A stretch of DNA of 64,000 nucleotides from contig REDA01000046.1 in NCBI GenBank assembly GCA_007693745.1, forward strand, positions 1 through 64,000, given 5' to 3'. The number at the start of each line of letters is the position of its first letter. Position 1 is the stretch's first letter. The position numbers and the translations under genes were made by a program. The stretch comes from Balneolaceae bacterium (GTDB lineage Bacteria; Bacteroidota; Rhodothermia; Balneolales; Balneolaceae). Positions 53,601 through 61,663 of this stretch are shown piece by piece. Below the pieces are notes generated by a model. The model was not told the origin of the DNA. It did no database searches and saw only the letters and a list, made by a program, of their open reading frames with translations.

Positions 53601-54833
53601 CACTCAGCAGCCTACTCTGTAGTTGCGTACCAGACCATGTATTTCAAGGCCAACTATACAGCAGAGTATATGGCCGCTGTACTGAGCCACAATATGAACG
53701 ACATCAAAAAGGTGAGCTTTTTTATTGAGGAGTGTCAGAGAATTGGTATTGCGGTGGATCCACCGAATATCAATACGGCAAGGGGCCGGTTTATTGCCAG
53801 AGACAACAGGGTGCAGTACGGAATGTCGGCCATAAAAGGGGTGGGCTCGTCAGCAATAGAGCAGATCGTAAAAGAGCGCCGCGAAAACGGAGAGTTTCGG
53901 TCCCTGTTCGATTTTTCATCACGGATCGACACCCGGGTCTGTAATAAGAAAACCATCGAAAGTCTGATCCAGGCCGGTGCTTTCGATACCATGCACGAAA
54001 ACAGGGCACAACTGCTTGCGAGTATCGAAGATGTTTTAAATTATGCTGCCCGTAAACAGGAGAATGAACGCCTCAATCAGGTGAGTCTTTTCGGAGATTC
54101 CGGAGGCGCGGGGACGGGGCTGAGCGAGCCCAGGCTGAGGGAGTGTGAGCCCTGGAGTAATATTGAGCGTCTGAACCGTGAGCGGGAACTGATCGGATTT
54201 TATCTGAGCGGCCACCCTCTTGATCGCTACAGGGAAGATGCCACGCTATTTGCATCTCATACGTTGTCAGCTGAACAGCTTGCCGGTCTTAAAGACCGGG
54301 ACAGTGTTAAACTGATTGGGATCATCACGTCTGTAAAACGGATATCCGACAAAAAGGGAAGACCCATGTGTTTTATTCAGGTAGAGGATCTAAAAGGGAG
54401 TATTGAAGTGCTTATCTTCAGCGAGGTCTATGACCGCCATCAGGGATTAATTGCACCCGATACCATTGTGATGCTTGAGGGCGCCCTGTCCAAGCGTGAA
54501 GAGCCGCCAAAAATTATAGCCAGCAGCATGGAGCGGGTTCAGAATCTCAGGGAAAAATACCAGAAAGAGCTCGAACTGTTACTTATGCTGAATACCGGTG
54601 AGCTCTCGCGTGATGACCTGAATCAAATGGCATCGCTGTTCAGCCTGCACAAAGGAGAAACCCCTGTCCGTTTCCATATTATGACTGAATTCAGTGAAAA
54701 TCCGCTAAACATGAATGTCAGAAAATTTGTGGTAGAACCGAACAACGATCTCCTGTCAGGTCTCAGGGAGCTGCTTGGGCCGAAGGCTGTCCGGTTGAAA
54801 AAAAGCAGAGAAACTGGTACAGTTTATAACTAA
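50604..54833 (+). CDS. dnaE: DNA polymerase III alpha subunit with fused DEDDh exonuclease
   Basis: The replicative polymerase. 1409 residues from the ATG at 50604 (MYLIFDTETTG); a GTG 33 bases upstream is also open but less likely. Residues 1-200 form an epsilon-like proofreading exonuclease: 'FDTETTG' (Asp6, Glu8), 'GHNLEFD', and His168/Asp173 in 'HNAAAD'. After a linker comes the PHP domain (from about 250, 'HLHNHSKYS'), where expected metal residues are altered (Leu289 in 'LTDLGNMFG', Phe456 in 'NNSFYL'). The polymerase palm keeps 'GPGRGSAAGS' and Asp652/Asp654/Asp656 ('PDIDIDFD'). Then beta-binding, HhH ('SAIKGVGSSAIEQI') and OB domains follow ('LIGIITSVKRISDKKGRPM'). Ordinary DnaE has about 1150-1180 residues; PolC carries its exonuclease inside PHP, unlike this. 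Confidence 0.95.
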   Translation: MYLIFDTETTGLPQNYGAPLTDFDNWPRCVQLAWQLHDQTGRQISSGNYIIRPDGFTIPFNSEKIHGISTARAEREGVPLSEAMDAFSRDLERCTFVIGHNLEFDLNIMGSEYLRMNRESLLGSRITIDTKDESTEFCALPGGRGRYKWPTLEELHQKLFQAGFEEAHNAAADVDATARAFLELVRIGVIRPVFPADGVVPSESPASLIDTSTYMPKVEELRRKRGSDDEEKSTSAVLPKTGDASAIDSGFVHLHNHSKYSVLQAASGVKDLVKKAKEDGMKAVALTDLGNMFGIFHFVNAAKSAGIKPIIGLEAYFVEDRLQKRFTRDYKDKRYQQVFLAKNRKGYENLAELCSLGFIEGYYYKFPRIDRELVEQYREGVITTTGGISGEVPDLILNRGEAAAEEALRWWHSLFGEDLYIELMRHGLEEEERVNSVLLKFAEKYSIPVIATNNSFYLDRKDAKAHDALLCIDNNDLISTPVGRGRDRRFGFPNDEFYFKTEQEMKALFADLPEAITNTAELASKIEMIDLSRDVILPNFILPEGFETEDDYLRHLTFEGANRRYNPFPQNVADRIEHELSIIAKMGFAGYFLIVQDFIAAAREMGVFVGPGRGSAAGSVVAYCTGITNIDPLAYDLLFERFLNPERISMPDIDIDFDDDGRQKVIDYVVEKYGRDQVAHIITFGTMAAKSSVRDVARVLDLPLPDADRIAKLVPDTIGISLDKAFHEVSELSEIKKSDSLEGRTLQMAETLEGSVRNTGIHAAGIIIAPDKLTRFIPVCTAKDAELYVTQFDGKVIEDAGMLKMDFLGLKTLSILKTAINYVQENHGVTYDLDAIPLDDPTTYELFQQGATVGIFQFESDGMRKHLKNLKPTGINDLIAMNALYRPGPMQFIPDYIRRKHGEEEVAYDHDDLRDILEPTFGIMIYQEQIMMVAQRMGGYTLGEADVLRRIMGKKQPELLPPEEEKFVRQAVAKGYQERTAKEVFDKMAMFAGYGFNKSHSAAYSVVAYQTMYFKANYTAEYMAAVLSHNMNDIKKVSFFIEECQRIGIAVDPPNINTARGRFIARDNRVQYGMSAIKGVGSSAIEQIVKERRENGEFRSLFDFSSRIDTRVCNKKTIESLIQAGAFDTMHENRAQLLASIEDVLNYAARKQENERLNQVSLFGDSGGAGTGLSEPRLRECEPWSNIERLNRERELIGFYLSGHPLDRYREDATLFASHTLSAEQLAGLKDRDSVKLIGIITSVKRISDKKGRPMCFIQVEDLKGSIEVLIFSEVYDRHQGLIAPDTIVMLEGALSKREEPPKIIASSMERVQNLREKYQKELELLLMLNTGELSRDDLNQMASLFSLHKGETPVRFHIMTEFSENPLNMNVRKFVVEPNNDLLSGLRELLGPKAVRLKKSRETGTVYN

Positions 54834-54870
54834 TTTCAATGATAGTAATAGTTAAATGAGATATGAAAGT

Positions 54871-54900
54871 TTGACAGGAAAATGCGATTATACATAAAAT
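54871..54900 (+). promoter_or_regulatory. Sigma70-type promoter of trxA
   Basis: A perfect -35 box TTGACA at 54871-54876, an 18-base spacer, and a -10 box TAAAAT at 54895-54900, placing the start of transcription about 14 bases before the trxA ATG. This is the clearest promoter in the window and fits strong constitutive expression. Confidence 0.65.
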
Positions 54901-54920
54901 AAAATTAACAGAATGAACTT

Positions 54921-55244
54921 ATGAGTAAAACAATTGAACTGACAGACAGTAATTTTTCTGAAGAAGTTGAGAAATCTGAAACACCGGTACTGGTTGATTT
55001 CTGGGCAGAATGGTGCGGGCCCTGCAGGATGGTAGGGCCGGTCGTTGATGAAGTGGCAGGTGAATATGACGGGAAGGTGAAAGTTGGAAAAGTGAATGTG
55101 GACCACAATCCTGAGGTGTCTGTCAAGTACGGAATCAGAAGTATCCCGGCTCTGCTGATCTTTAAGAATGGCGAGGTGGTGGATCAGATTATCGGTGCAG
55201 TGCCAAAAACACATATCAAAAAACAGCTGGATGCCCAGCTGTGA
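54921..55244 (+). CDS. trxA: Thioredoxin
   Basis: A 107-residue cytoplasmic dithiol carrier for ribonucleotide reductase, peroxiredoxins and methionine sulfoxide reductases. The active site WCGPC has Cys32 and Cys35, the same numbers as E. coli. The cis-proline region '[11 protein letters not shown]' and buried Asp of 'VDFWAEW' are present. It is expressed alone from a strong promoter. Repeat copy B and a terminator lie in its 3' region, with the element inside the likely 3' untranslated part. Confidence 0.97.
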   Translation: MSKTIELTDSNFSEEVEKSETPVLVDFWAEWCGPCRMVGPVVDEVAGEYDGKVKVGKVNVDHNPEVSVKYGIRSIPALLIFKNGEVVDQIIGAVPKTHIKKQLDAQL

Positions 55245-55262
55245 ACGCAGTTTCCATCCAGT

Positions 55263-55397
55263 GGCTTTGAAAAACCGGGAGTTTTGCACAGGATCAAGGC
55301 GGAAGCAACTTTGAAACCGCAGCCTGTTTGCTACCCGTGAGGATGTTTAAATTTGTGACAACGAAGATACTGGGCAAAAGAACAGTTTTTCAAAGCC
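55263..55397 (+). repeat. Dispersed palindromic element, best-preserved copy B
   Basis: A 135-bp element with perfect 13-bp terminal inverted repeats ('ggctttgaaaaac' and 'gtttttcaaagcc'). Pairing continues inward: 'ttttgcacaggatc' against 'gatactgggcaaaa' (11 of 14 complementary), then a weaker stretch, leaving an apical loop around 'gcagcctgtttgctacccg'. The whole unit can thus form a hairpin of more than 50 bp. It lies 18 bases after the trxA stop and before the terminator. It has no coding capacity and no transposase nearby. Confidence 0.85.
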
Positions 55398-55420
55398 CCC
55401 ATCTCTGAATTTAAATAAAG

Positions 55421-55446
55421 GGCGATGTATCTCATCGCCTTTTTTT
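55421..55446 (+). terminator. Intrinsic terminator downstream of trxA
   Basis: The stem GGCGATG (55421-55427) and CATCGCC (55433-55439) with a 5-base loop is followed by a run of seven Ts. It comes after repeat B, so the trxA transcript would carry the whole repeat in its 3' region. Confidence 0.85.
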
Positions 55447-55661
55447 ATTGGAAGAAATCATTCAAACGGAAAAAAACGGTCATTTTTGCTGTCCGGCACT
55501 TCTTACCGGGGCTGGAAGATAAATCGTTGAGCCGGTTGTCATACTTTTGGTGAGGGAGATGATGAGAACTGACTTAGGAACAATCTTTTACATTGCTTCA
55601 CTAAATAATACAGAACTAACCCTTAATTTTATGCGTTAGCTGTAACCATTCAGAATACCCT

Positions 55662-56750
55662 ATGAGTAAGCAGATAAAAAAAATTTTGACAGCAGTACTG
55701 TTGCTGGCTGTAATTGGTGGCCTTGCCTACCCGAAGGTAAAACCTCTTTTTGGAGACAGCAGCGCGCAGGAGTCAGCCGCGTCTGGCGGACCGTCAGTTA
55801 TCGCGGTGGACGTTGTTGAACTGGAATACGAAGTGATTGAAGACCGTATTTTCTCAAGTGGTACTGTGCAGGCTAATGAACTGGTGGAACTGAGTGCTGA
55901 AGCATCCGGAATTATTACGGAGATTCTTTTCGAGGAGGGCTCGGAAGTAAACCGGGGCCAACTGCTTGTGAAAATTAACGATAGCGAACTTCAGGCACAG
56001 AAGCAGCGTTCGGTCTACCGGCTTACCCTTGCCGAACAGCGTGAGGAGAGGCAGCGCAGGCTGCTCGATCGCGGGGGAATCAGTCAGGATGACTATGACG
56101 CCACACTCAATGAATTGAATGTTCTTAGGGCGGAAGAGCAGCTGATACAGGCTCAGATTGAAAAAACAGAGATTCGTGCTCCCTTTTCGGGCCGGATCGG
56201 TTTGAAATATGTGAGTACAGGTGCCTATATAACACCCGCTACAAGAATTGCATCACTTCAGGAAGTGGATCCTGTGAAAATTGATTTTTCCATACCGGAA
56301 CGCTTTATCAGCAGGGTGACGGTTGGAGACCGAATTGAATTTTCGGTTCAGGGGGTCGATTCAACGTTTACAGGCGAAGTATATGCAATTGAACCGCGAA
56401 TTGATACCCAGACACGGACGCTTCAGATCAGGGCACTGAGTTCAAACCCTGAGAACAGGCTTTTTCCGGGGGCTTTTGCAAACATTGTACTGATTATGGA
56501 TCAGATCGGAAATGCGCTTATGGTACCTGCCATTGCAGTAATCCCTGAACTGAACTCGCAGCGTCTCTTTATTGTGCGGGATGGTCGTGTAGAAAGACGT
56601 ACCGTTCAGACCGGTATCCGGACCAGTGACCGAGTACAGATTCTGGATGGCCTGCAACGTGGGGATTTGGTCTTAACCACCGGTTTGCTGCAGGTTCGCG
56701 AGGGGATGGAAGTTGAAATCGGAAACCGGATTAAATCAACTGAACTATGA
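55662..56750 (+). CDS. RND efflux periplasmic adaptor (membrane fusion protein)
   Basis: A 362-residue adaptor joining the inner-membrane pump to the outer-membrane channel. An N-terminal hydrophobic anchor or signal (KKILTAVLLLAVIGGLAYP) is followed by the barrel-sandwich/lipoyl halves ('SAEASGIITEILFEEGSEVNRGQLLVKI' and 'IRAPFSGRIGLKYVSTGAYI'), a short helical hairpin between them, a beta-barrel ('KIDFSIPERFI') and a membrane-proximal domain ending 'TGLLQVREGMEVEI'. The short hairpin (about 60 residues) is usual for MdtA/MexA-like adaptors of this phylum. First gene of the operon; its stop overlaps the pump start (ATGA). Confidence 0.94.
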   Translation: MSKQIKKILTAVLLLAVIGGLAYPKVKPLFGDSSAQESAASGGPSVIAVDVVELEYEVIEDRIFSSGTVQANELVELSAEASGIITEILFEEGSEVNRGQLLVKINDSELQAQKQRSVYRLTLAEQREERQRRLLDRGGISQDDYDATLNELNVLRAEEQLIQAQIEKTEIRAPFSGRIGLKYVSTGAYITPATRIASLQEVDPVKIDFSIPERFISRVTVGDRIEFSVQGVDSTFTGEVYAIEPRIDTQTRTLQIRALSSNPENRLFPGAFANIVLIMDQIGNALMVPAIAVIPELNSQRLFIVRDGRVERRTVQTGIRTSDRVQILDGLQRGDLVLTTGLLQVREGMEVEIGNRIKSTEL

Positions 56751-59700
56751 GCAGAATTTCGTCACTAAGTATCAGAAGGCCGGTCCTTGCCTCGGTCATG
56801 TCTATCGTTATTGTACTTTTTGGAGTGATCTCCTTCTTCTATCTGGGAGTGCGTGAATATCCCTCTGTAGATCCTCCGATCGTAACGGTATCCACCAGTT
56901 ATGTGGGAGCGAACGCGGATGTGATCGAATCCCAGATCACAGAACCAATAGAGGAGGCGATCAACAGTGTGGCCGGGATTCGCACACTAACCTCAGTGAG
57001 CCGCCAGGGACAAAGTACGGTAACAGTAGAGTTTGACCTGGAGGTGGATATTGAGGCGGGAGCAAATGATGTAAGAGATCAGGTAGCCAGAGCTCTGCGA
57101 AATCTGCCTCCGGACGCTGATCCGCCTGTGGTCAGAAAAGCGGACGCCGATTCCAGTCCGATCATTTTCCTCAATGTGAACAGCGACAGAAGGGATCTGC
57201 TGGATCTTACTGCAATTGCGGAAAACACGTTCAAGGAACAGCTTCAGACGATTCCCGGCGTGAGTGAAATCAATATATGGGGTGCAAAACGGTATTCGAT
57301 GAGGCTTTGGATGGATCCGCTGAAAATGGCGGCATACAGCGTCACACCGCTGGATATCCAGCAGGCGCTGGCCAGCGAAAATGTTGAGCTTCCCTCCGGC
57401 CGTATCGAAGGAATGCTGACTGAACTTTCGGTTCGGACCATGGGCAGACTGATAACCCCTGATGACTTCAATAATCTGATTATCAGGGAGGATAACGGCC
57501 GGAAAGTTCGTTTCCAGGACATTGGGTTTGCAGAACTTGAAGCTCAGAACATGAGAACTGTCCTGAAACGTGATGGAGTTCCGATGGTAGGGATTGTCGC
57601 AATTCCTCAACCGGGTTCCAATCAGCTTGACATCGCTGAAGAATTCTTCAACCGTATTGAACGAATAAGGCCCAATCTGCCGGAAGATATCCGGATTGCT
57701 ACCGGGTTTAATACTACGGAGTATATCCAGGATTCTGTTAATGAAGTGCAGCAGACCATTTTTATTGCGTTAAGTTTGGTGATTTTGGTGATTTTTCTGT
57801 TTTTAAGAGACTGGCGCACCACACTGATCCCGATCATTGTGATACCCATTGCTTTGATTGGCGCTTTTTTCATTATGTATGTTGCCGGTTTCTCCATCAA
57901 TGTGCTGACAATGCTGGCGATTGTGCTGGCCATCGGACTTGTTGTGGATGATGCTATTGTGGTTCTCGAAAATATCTATGCTAAAATGGAGAAAGGTCTG
58001 CCCGCTGTTGAAGCAGGGATCCTCGGCTCCAAAGAGATCTTCTTCGCTGTTGTGGCAACGTCCCTGGCACTTGTCTCTGTGTTTATGCCAATCCTCTTTC
58101 TGGGAGGCCAGACGGGAAGACTGTTCCGTGAATTTGGTTTGGTTATTGCCGGAGCTGTCATTATTTCTTCCTTTGTTGCCCTGACCCTGACACCGATGCT
58201 GGCAACGAAAATTATCTCGAGGGGAGCTGAAAAAAGCCGGTTTTATATGTTTACCGAACCCTTTTTTATCTGGCTGAATGAAGCTTACAGGAGTTCACTC
58301 GAGTCATTTATGAGAGTTCGGTGGGTTGCATTTGTGATCATGGGTTTTTCCCTTGTTCTGTCGGTACTCATTTTTACATACCTTCCAAAGGAACTTGCCC
58401 CCCTTGAAGACAGGGGGCAGATGCGGATTGTAGCCACTGCACCAGAGGGTGCAACATTTGAGTACATGGATCAGTATGTGGATCAGATGATCCGCTCGGT
58501 TCAGGAGAATGTTCCTGAACTGGCATCCATCAACACCGTTACATCACCCGGCTTTGGTGCGGCCGGATCCGTGAATTCGGCATTTGGGTTTCTGAGGCTT
58601 GCTGACAGAAGCGAAAGGGATCGCTCACAGCAGGAAATTGCCGATGATCTGTCCCGCATTATGAGCGGATTGACCGGTGCCAGAACGTTTGTGGCACAAC
58701 CTCAATCGATTGGTGACCGCCGGGGAGGATTGCCGGTGCAATTTGTACTGCAGGCTCCGACTCTTGATGAACTGGAGCAGGTGATACCGGATTTTATGGC
58801 CGCAGCAAACAGCCATCCTGCTTTTACATTTGCTGATATCAATCTGAAATTCAATCAACCTGAAATTCAGGTCAATATCGACCGCGACCGTGCCCGTGTA
58901 TTGGGTGTGTCAGTTCGTGATATTGCGCAGACGCTGCAGCTTTCACTTTCCGGTTCACGGTTCGGACTCTTTATCATGGACGGGAAGCAGTATGATGTGA
59001 TTGGTCAGATGGAGAGACGATTCAGAAACGAGCCTCTGGATTTGCGGACGATTTACGTGAGAAGCAGCAACGGTGAACTCATTCAGATTGACAATCTTGT
59101 AACCATTACAGAGACAAGCTCTCCCCCGCAACTGTTTCGGTTCAATCGTTTCAATTCGGCAACAATTTCTGCAGGTTTGGCGCCCGGTTATACGATCGGA
59201 GACGGGATCAACGCCATGAATGAAATCGCGGAGGAGGTGCTTCCAGCCTCAATTTTCACGGACCTGGCCGGGCCATCCAGGGATTTTGCCGAAAGTGCCG
59301 CAAGCCTGATGTTCATTTTTATCCTTGCGATCATACTCATTTATCTGGTTCTGGCGGCGCAGTTTGAGAGCTTCAGGGATCCGTTGATTATTCTTTTTAC
59401 TGTGCCTCTGGCAATCTTCGGAACACTCTTTTCTCTCTGGTACTTTGATCAAAGTCTCAATATTTTCAGTCAGATCGGAGCCGTGATGCTGATTGGCCTG
59501 ATTGCTAAAAACGGGATTTTGATTGTGGAATTTGCAAATCAGCGGCAGCTTCAGGGGCTCTCGGTTATGGACGCCATCATGGATGCATCAGCCGTTCGTT
59601 TCAGGCCGATCTTGATGACAACAATCTCAACACTGCTTGGTATCATGCCTATTGCCTTGGCACTTGGTGCAGGGGCGGAAAGCCGTACATCTATGGGTAT

Positions 59701-59857
59701 TGCAGTGATCGGCGGATTGCTGATTGGCAGTCTTCTCACACTCTACGTGATTCCTGCAGTCTACAGCTATCTTGCCTCAGACAAGAAGATAAAGAAAGAG
59801 ATCGAAGTGAGAGCCAGGCAGGCTGATAAGGAATTCGAAGCAGCGGCGGTTCTATGA
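56747..59857 (+). CDS. RND-type (HAE1) multidrug efflux pump
   Basis: A 1036-residue proton-driven transporter of the AcrB/MexB type. Twelve membrane helices in the usual 1+5, 1+5 layout, with two large periplasmic loops. The start 'SSLSIRRPVLASVMSIVIVLFGVISF' is typical. The proton-relay aspartates are Asp401 and Asp402 in TM4 ('GLVVDDAIVVLENI'), and the TM10 region has 'LIAKNGILIVEFANQ' with the conserved Lys. It exports lipophilic toxins, bile-like compounds or antibiotics; the actual range is not predictable. Overlaps of four bases on both sides couple it to adaptor and channel. No TetR-type repressor is adjacent. Confidence 0.96.
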   Translation: MSRISSLSIRRPVLASVMSIVIVLFGVISFFYLGVREYPSVDPPIVTVSTSYVGANADVIESQITEPIEEAINSVAGIRTLTSVSRQGQSTVTVEFDLEVDIEAGANDVRDQVARALRNLPPDADPPVVRKADADSSPIIFLNVNSDRRDLLDLTAIAENTFKEQLQTIPGVSEINIWGAKRYSMRLWMDPLKMAAYSVTPLDIQQALASENVELPSGRIEGMLTELSVRTMGRLITPDDFNNLIIREDNGRKVRFQDIGFAELEAQNMRTVLKRDGVPMVGIVAIPQPGSNQLDIAEEFFNRIERIRPNLPEDIRIATGFNTTEYIQDSVNEVQQTIFIALSLVILVIFLFLRDWRTTLIPIIVIPIALIGAFFIMYVAGFSINVLTMLAIVLAIGLVVDDAIVVLENIYAKMEKGLPAVEAGILGSKEIFFAVVATSLALVSVFMPILFLGGQTGRLFREFGLVIAGAVIISSFVALTLTPMLATKIISRGAEKSRFYMFTEPFFIWLNEAYRSSLESFMRVRWVAFVIMGFSLVLSVLIFTYLPKELAPLEDRGQMRIVATAPEGATFEYMDQYVDQMIRSVQENVPELASINTVTSPGFGAAGSVNSAFGFLRLADRSERDRSQQEIADDLSRIMSGLTGARTFVAQPQSIGDRRGGLPVQFVLQAPTLDELEQVIPDFMAAANSHPAFTFADINLKFNQPEIQVNIDRDRARVLGVSVRDIAQTLQLSLSGSRFGLFIMDGKQYDVIGQMERRFRNEPLDLRTIYVRSSNGELIQIDNLVTITETSSPPQLFRFNRFNSATISAGLAPGYTIGDGINAMNEIAEEVLPASIFTDLAGPSRDFAESAASLMFIFILAIILIYLVLAAQFESFRDPLIILFTVPLAIFGTLFSLWYFDQSLNIFSQIGAVMLIGLIAKNGILIVEFANQRQLQGLSVMDAIMDASAVRFRPILMTTISTLLGIMPIALALGAGAESRTSMGIAVIGGLLIGSLLTLYVIPAVYSYLASDKKIKKEIEVRARQADKEFEAAAVL

Positions 59858-61182
59858 TGAAAAAGTACAGAATATTTCTCCGGGCACTCCTTTTAGCCTT
59901 GATTTTAAGTAGCGTCTCTGTTGTAAAGGGACAGGTTCTCACTCTTGAAGAGGCCATTTTTGAAGGACTGGATAATAATTTCGGAATCTTGTTATTCAGA
60001 AATCAGTCAGAGATTGCCTCCAATAACGTTACGCTGGGGAATGCCGGTTTTTTACCGACCCTCTCTGCAACTGCCACGCATACGGAACGGATTGAAGACA
60101 GCAACTTCGAAACGGCCGTGGACTCCCGCTCAACCAGTGGTGCGAGAAGCAGCAATACCAATGCGGCACTGAACCTGAGCTGGACGCTTTTTGATGGGTT
60201 GCAGATGTTCCGTGCGTATGACCGGCTCTCGCTGCTTAAAGATGTTAGTGATACTGAACTCAGGTTGCAGATGGAATTTCTGGTTGCCCGCATCACAGCC
60301 GCATACAACAATATTATTCGTATCGAGCAGCAGATCCGCATTCTTCTGAATAACATTGAGGTTTCTGAAGAGCGCATCTCGATTGAAGAGACCAAGGTAG
60401 ATCTGGGCGCTGCCTCTGAATATGATCTCTTACAGGCCCGTTCTGACCTTAATGCCGACAGGGCAGCCTATATTCGTGAAAGAAATGGACTCATCTCTGC
60501 AAGGATTACCTTCAATGAGCTACTGTCACGATCTCCTTCTGAGGAGTTTGAGGTAACAGAAGAGATCATGGTGGACCGGCATCTTGACAGGCAGAATCTA
60601 TTCAGCCTGTTTCTCAGCAACAACAGTGAGCTGTCGATGGCAAGGATGGAAAATAGCCTGAGAGCCATTGAGTTAAGTGAGATTGCAGGAGAACGCTATC
60701 CTGAAATCATTTTCAATTCAGCATACAGTTTTAACCGAAATGAAAATGCCGGAGGTTTCATCCGGTTCAGTGAATCGACCGGTTTTTCGGCCGGGGTTAC
60801 AGCGAGATTTCCAATTTTTGATGGCTTTAACCAGAACAGGAGAATCCAAAATGCGCAGGTGAACCGGAGAAGTGCTGAAATAACATATGATGCACGAAAA
60901 CTTCAGCTTCAGGCTGAATTTGAAATGGCCTATTCAACCTATCTTCAAAGTCTCGAACTGATCCACCTGGAAGAGCAGAATCTGGAAAATGCAGAGCTGA
61001 CTCTTGAAATTGCGCTGGAACGCTTCAGGCTGGGAACCATCACATCTCTCGAGTTTCGGGAAGCGCAGCGAACGTTGCTGCAGGCAGAGAACCGGTTAAT
61101 CAGCGCTAAATTTGATGCGAAGATCGCGGAAACGGAACTCTTGCAGCTAAGCGGCAGCCTCAATAGTATCTTTCCTGATTAG
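59854..61182 (+). CDS. TolC-family outer membrane channel
   Basis: A 442-residue outer-membrane efflux protein completing the tripartite pump. Signal peptide (FLRALLLALILSSVSVVKG), then two TolC-type repeats with long periplasmic helices: 'LTLEEAIFEGLDNNFGILLFRNQSEIASNNV' in the first, 'YDLLQARSDLNADRAAYIRERNGL', and in the second 'ELSMARMENSLRAIELSEIAGERYPEI', 'LENAELTLEIALERFRLGTITSLEFREAQRTLLQAENRLISAK'. It has no lipobox Cys. Its ATG overlaps the pump's stop, making it the last gene of the operon. Its stop faces the minus-strand RsbW-like gene across 40 bases. Confidence 0.94.
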   Translation: MMKKYRIFLRALLLALILSSVSVVKGQVLTLEEAIFEGLDNNFGILLFRNQSEIASNNVTLGNAGFLPTLSATATHTERIEDSNFETAVDSRSTSGARSSNTNAALNLSWTLFDGLQMFRAYDRLSLLKDVSDTELRLQMEFLVARITAAYNNIIRIEQQIRILLNNIEVSEERISIEETKVDLGAASEYDLLQARSDLNADRAAYIRERNGLISARITFNELLSRSPSEEFEVTEEIMVDRHLDRQNLFSLFLSNNSELSMARMENSLRAIELSEIAGERYPEIIFNSAYSFNRNENAGGFIRFSESTGFSAGVTARFPIFDGFNQNRRIQNAQVNRRSAEITYDARKLQLQAEFEMAYSTYLQSLELIHLEEQNLENAELTLEIALERFRLGTITSLEFREAQRTLLQAENRLISAKFDAKIAETELLQLSGSLNSIFPD

Positions 61183-61222
61183 GAGGATATGAGTGGATAA
61201 ATGAATCTGGACAGTGTGTTCG

Positions 61223-61633
61223 TCACTCTCTTCTTTTCACTGTAAAACAAAGAGTTGTGCCGTGATCCCTGTATTCATAACTGTCTGCCAGTTCCTGTAT
61301 CAGAAAGAGGCCCCTGCCTCCGCTTTTCAACAGGTTTTCCTCATCCAATGGATTCTTTTGCACAGCAGGATCGAATCCCTCTCCCTCATCCGATACGGTG
61401 ACGACTACCTCATCGGTATGTACCTCAAGCAGTGCCCGTACTTTTTTGGCAGGGTCTGATTTATTACCGTGTACAATAGCATTAGTCACAGCTTCACTGA
61501 GCAGGAGCATGAGAGTAGATTCACACTCTTCATCCAGCCCGCACTCCATTGCGATCTTTGAGACAAAAGAGGGTACCACTTCAGCCTCTTCGTATGAGGA
61601 GGAGAGTATGAGCTGGTATGGGTGATTTTTCAT
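61223..61633 (-). CDS. RsbW-like serine kinase/ATP-binding protein
   Basis: A 136-residue HATPase fold protein of the anti-sigma regulatory factor type. N-box 'LSEAVTNAIVHGN', G1 'DEGEGFDP' and G2 'GGRGLFLIQEL' are all present, with no histidine phospho-acceptor domain. Relatives such as RsbW and SpoIIAB bind a sigma factor and phosphorylate an STAS-domain antagonist; in Gram-negatives many act on STAS proteins in other partner-switching circuits. No STAS or PP2C gene is in the window. It starts 30 bases after glutamate dehydrogenase and is probably co-transcribed with it. Confidence 0.9.
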   Translation of the reverse strand: MKNHPYQLILSSSYEEAEVVPSFVSKIAMECGLDEECESTLMLLLSEAVTNAIVHGNKSDPAKKVRALLEVHTDEVVVTVSDEGEGFDPAVQKNPLDEENLLKSGGRGLFLIQELADSYEYRDHGTTLCFTVKRRE

Positions 61634-61663
61634 AAACCGGATTAATTGCCTGTATCTGAAGGA

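Larger units (their letters stand above)
55245..55661. other. Intergenic region with intact repeat and terminator
   Basis: A 417-base gap between trxA and the efflux operon. It holds repeat copy B (55263-55397) and a terminator (55421-55446). The rest, 55450-55661, presumably contains the efflux operon promoter; no convincing boxes or operator were found, and no regulator gene is adjacent. Confidence 0.55.

Noticed and set aside
52821-53603. 260-codon minus-strand frame inside dnaE
   Set aside because: The dnaE frame is intact across this part with polymerase motifs; the antisense frame has unusual Cys/His-rich composition and no homology I recognise.
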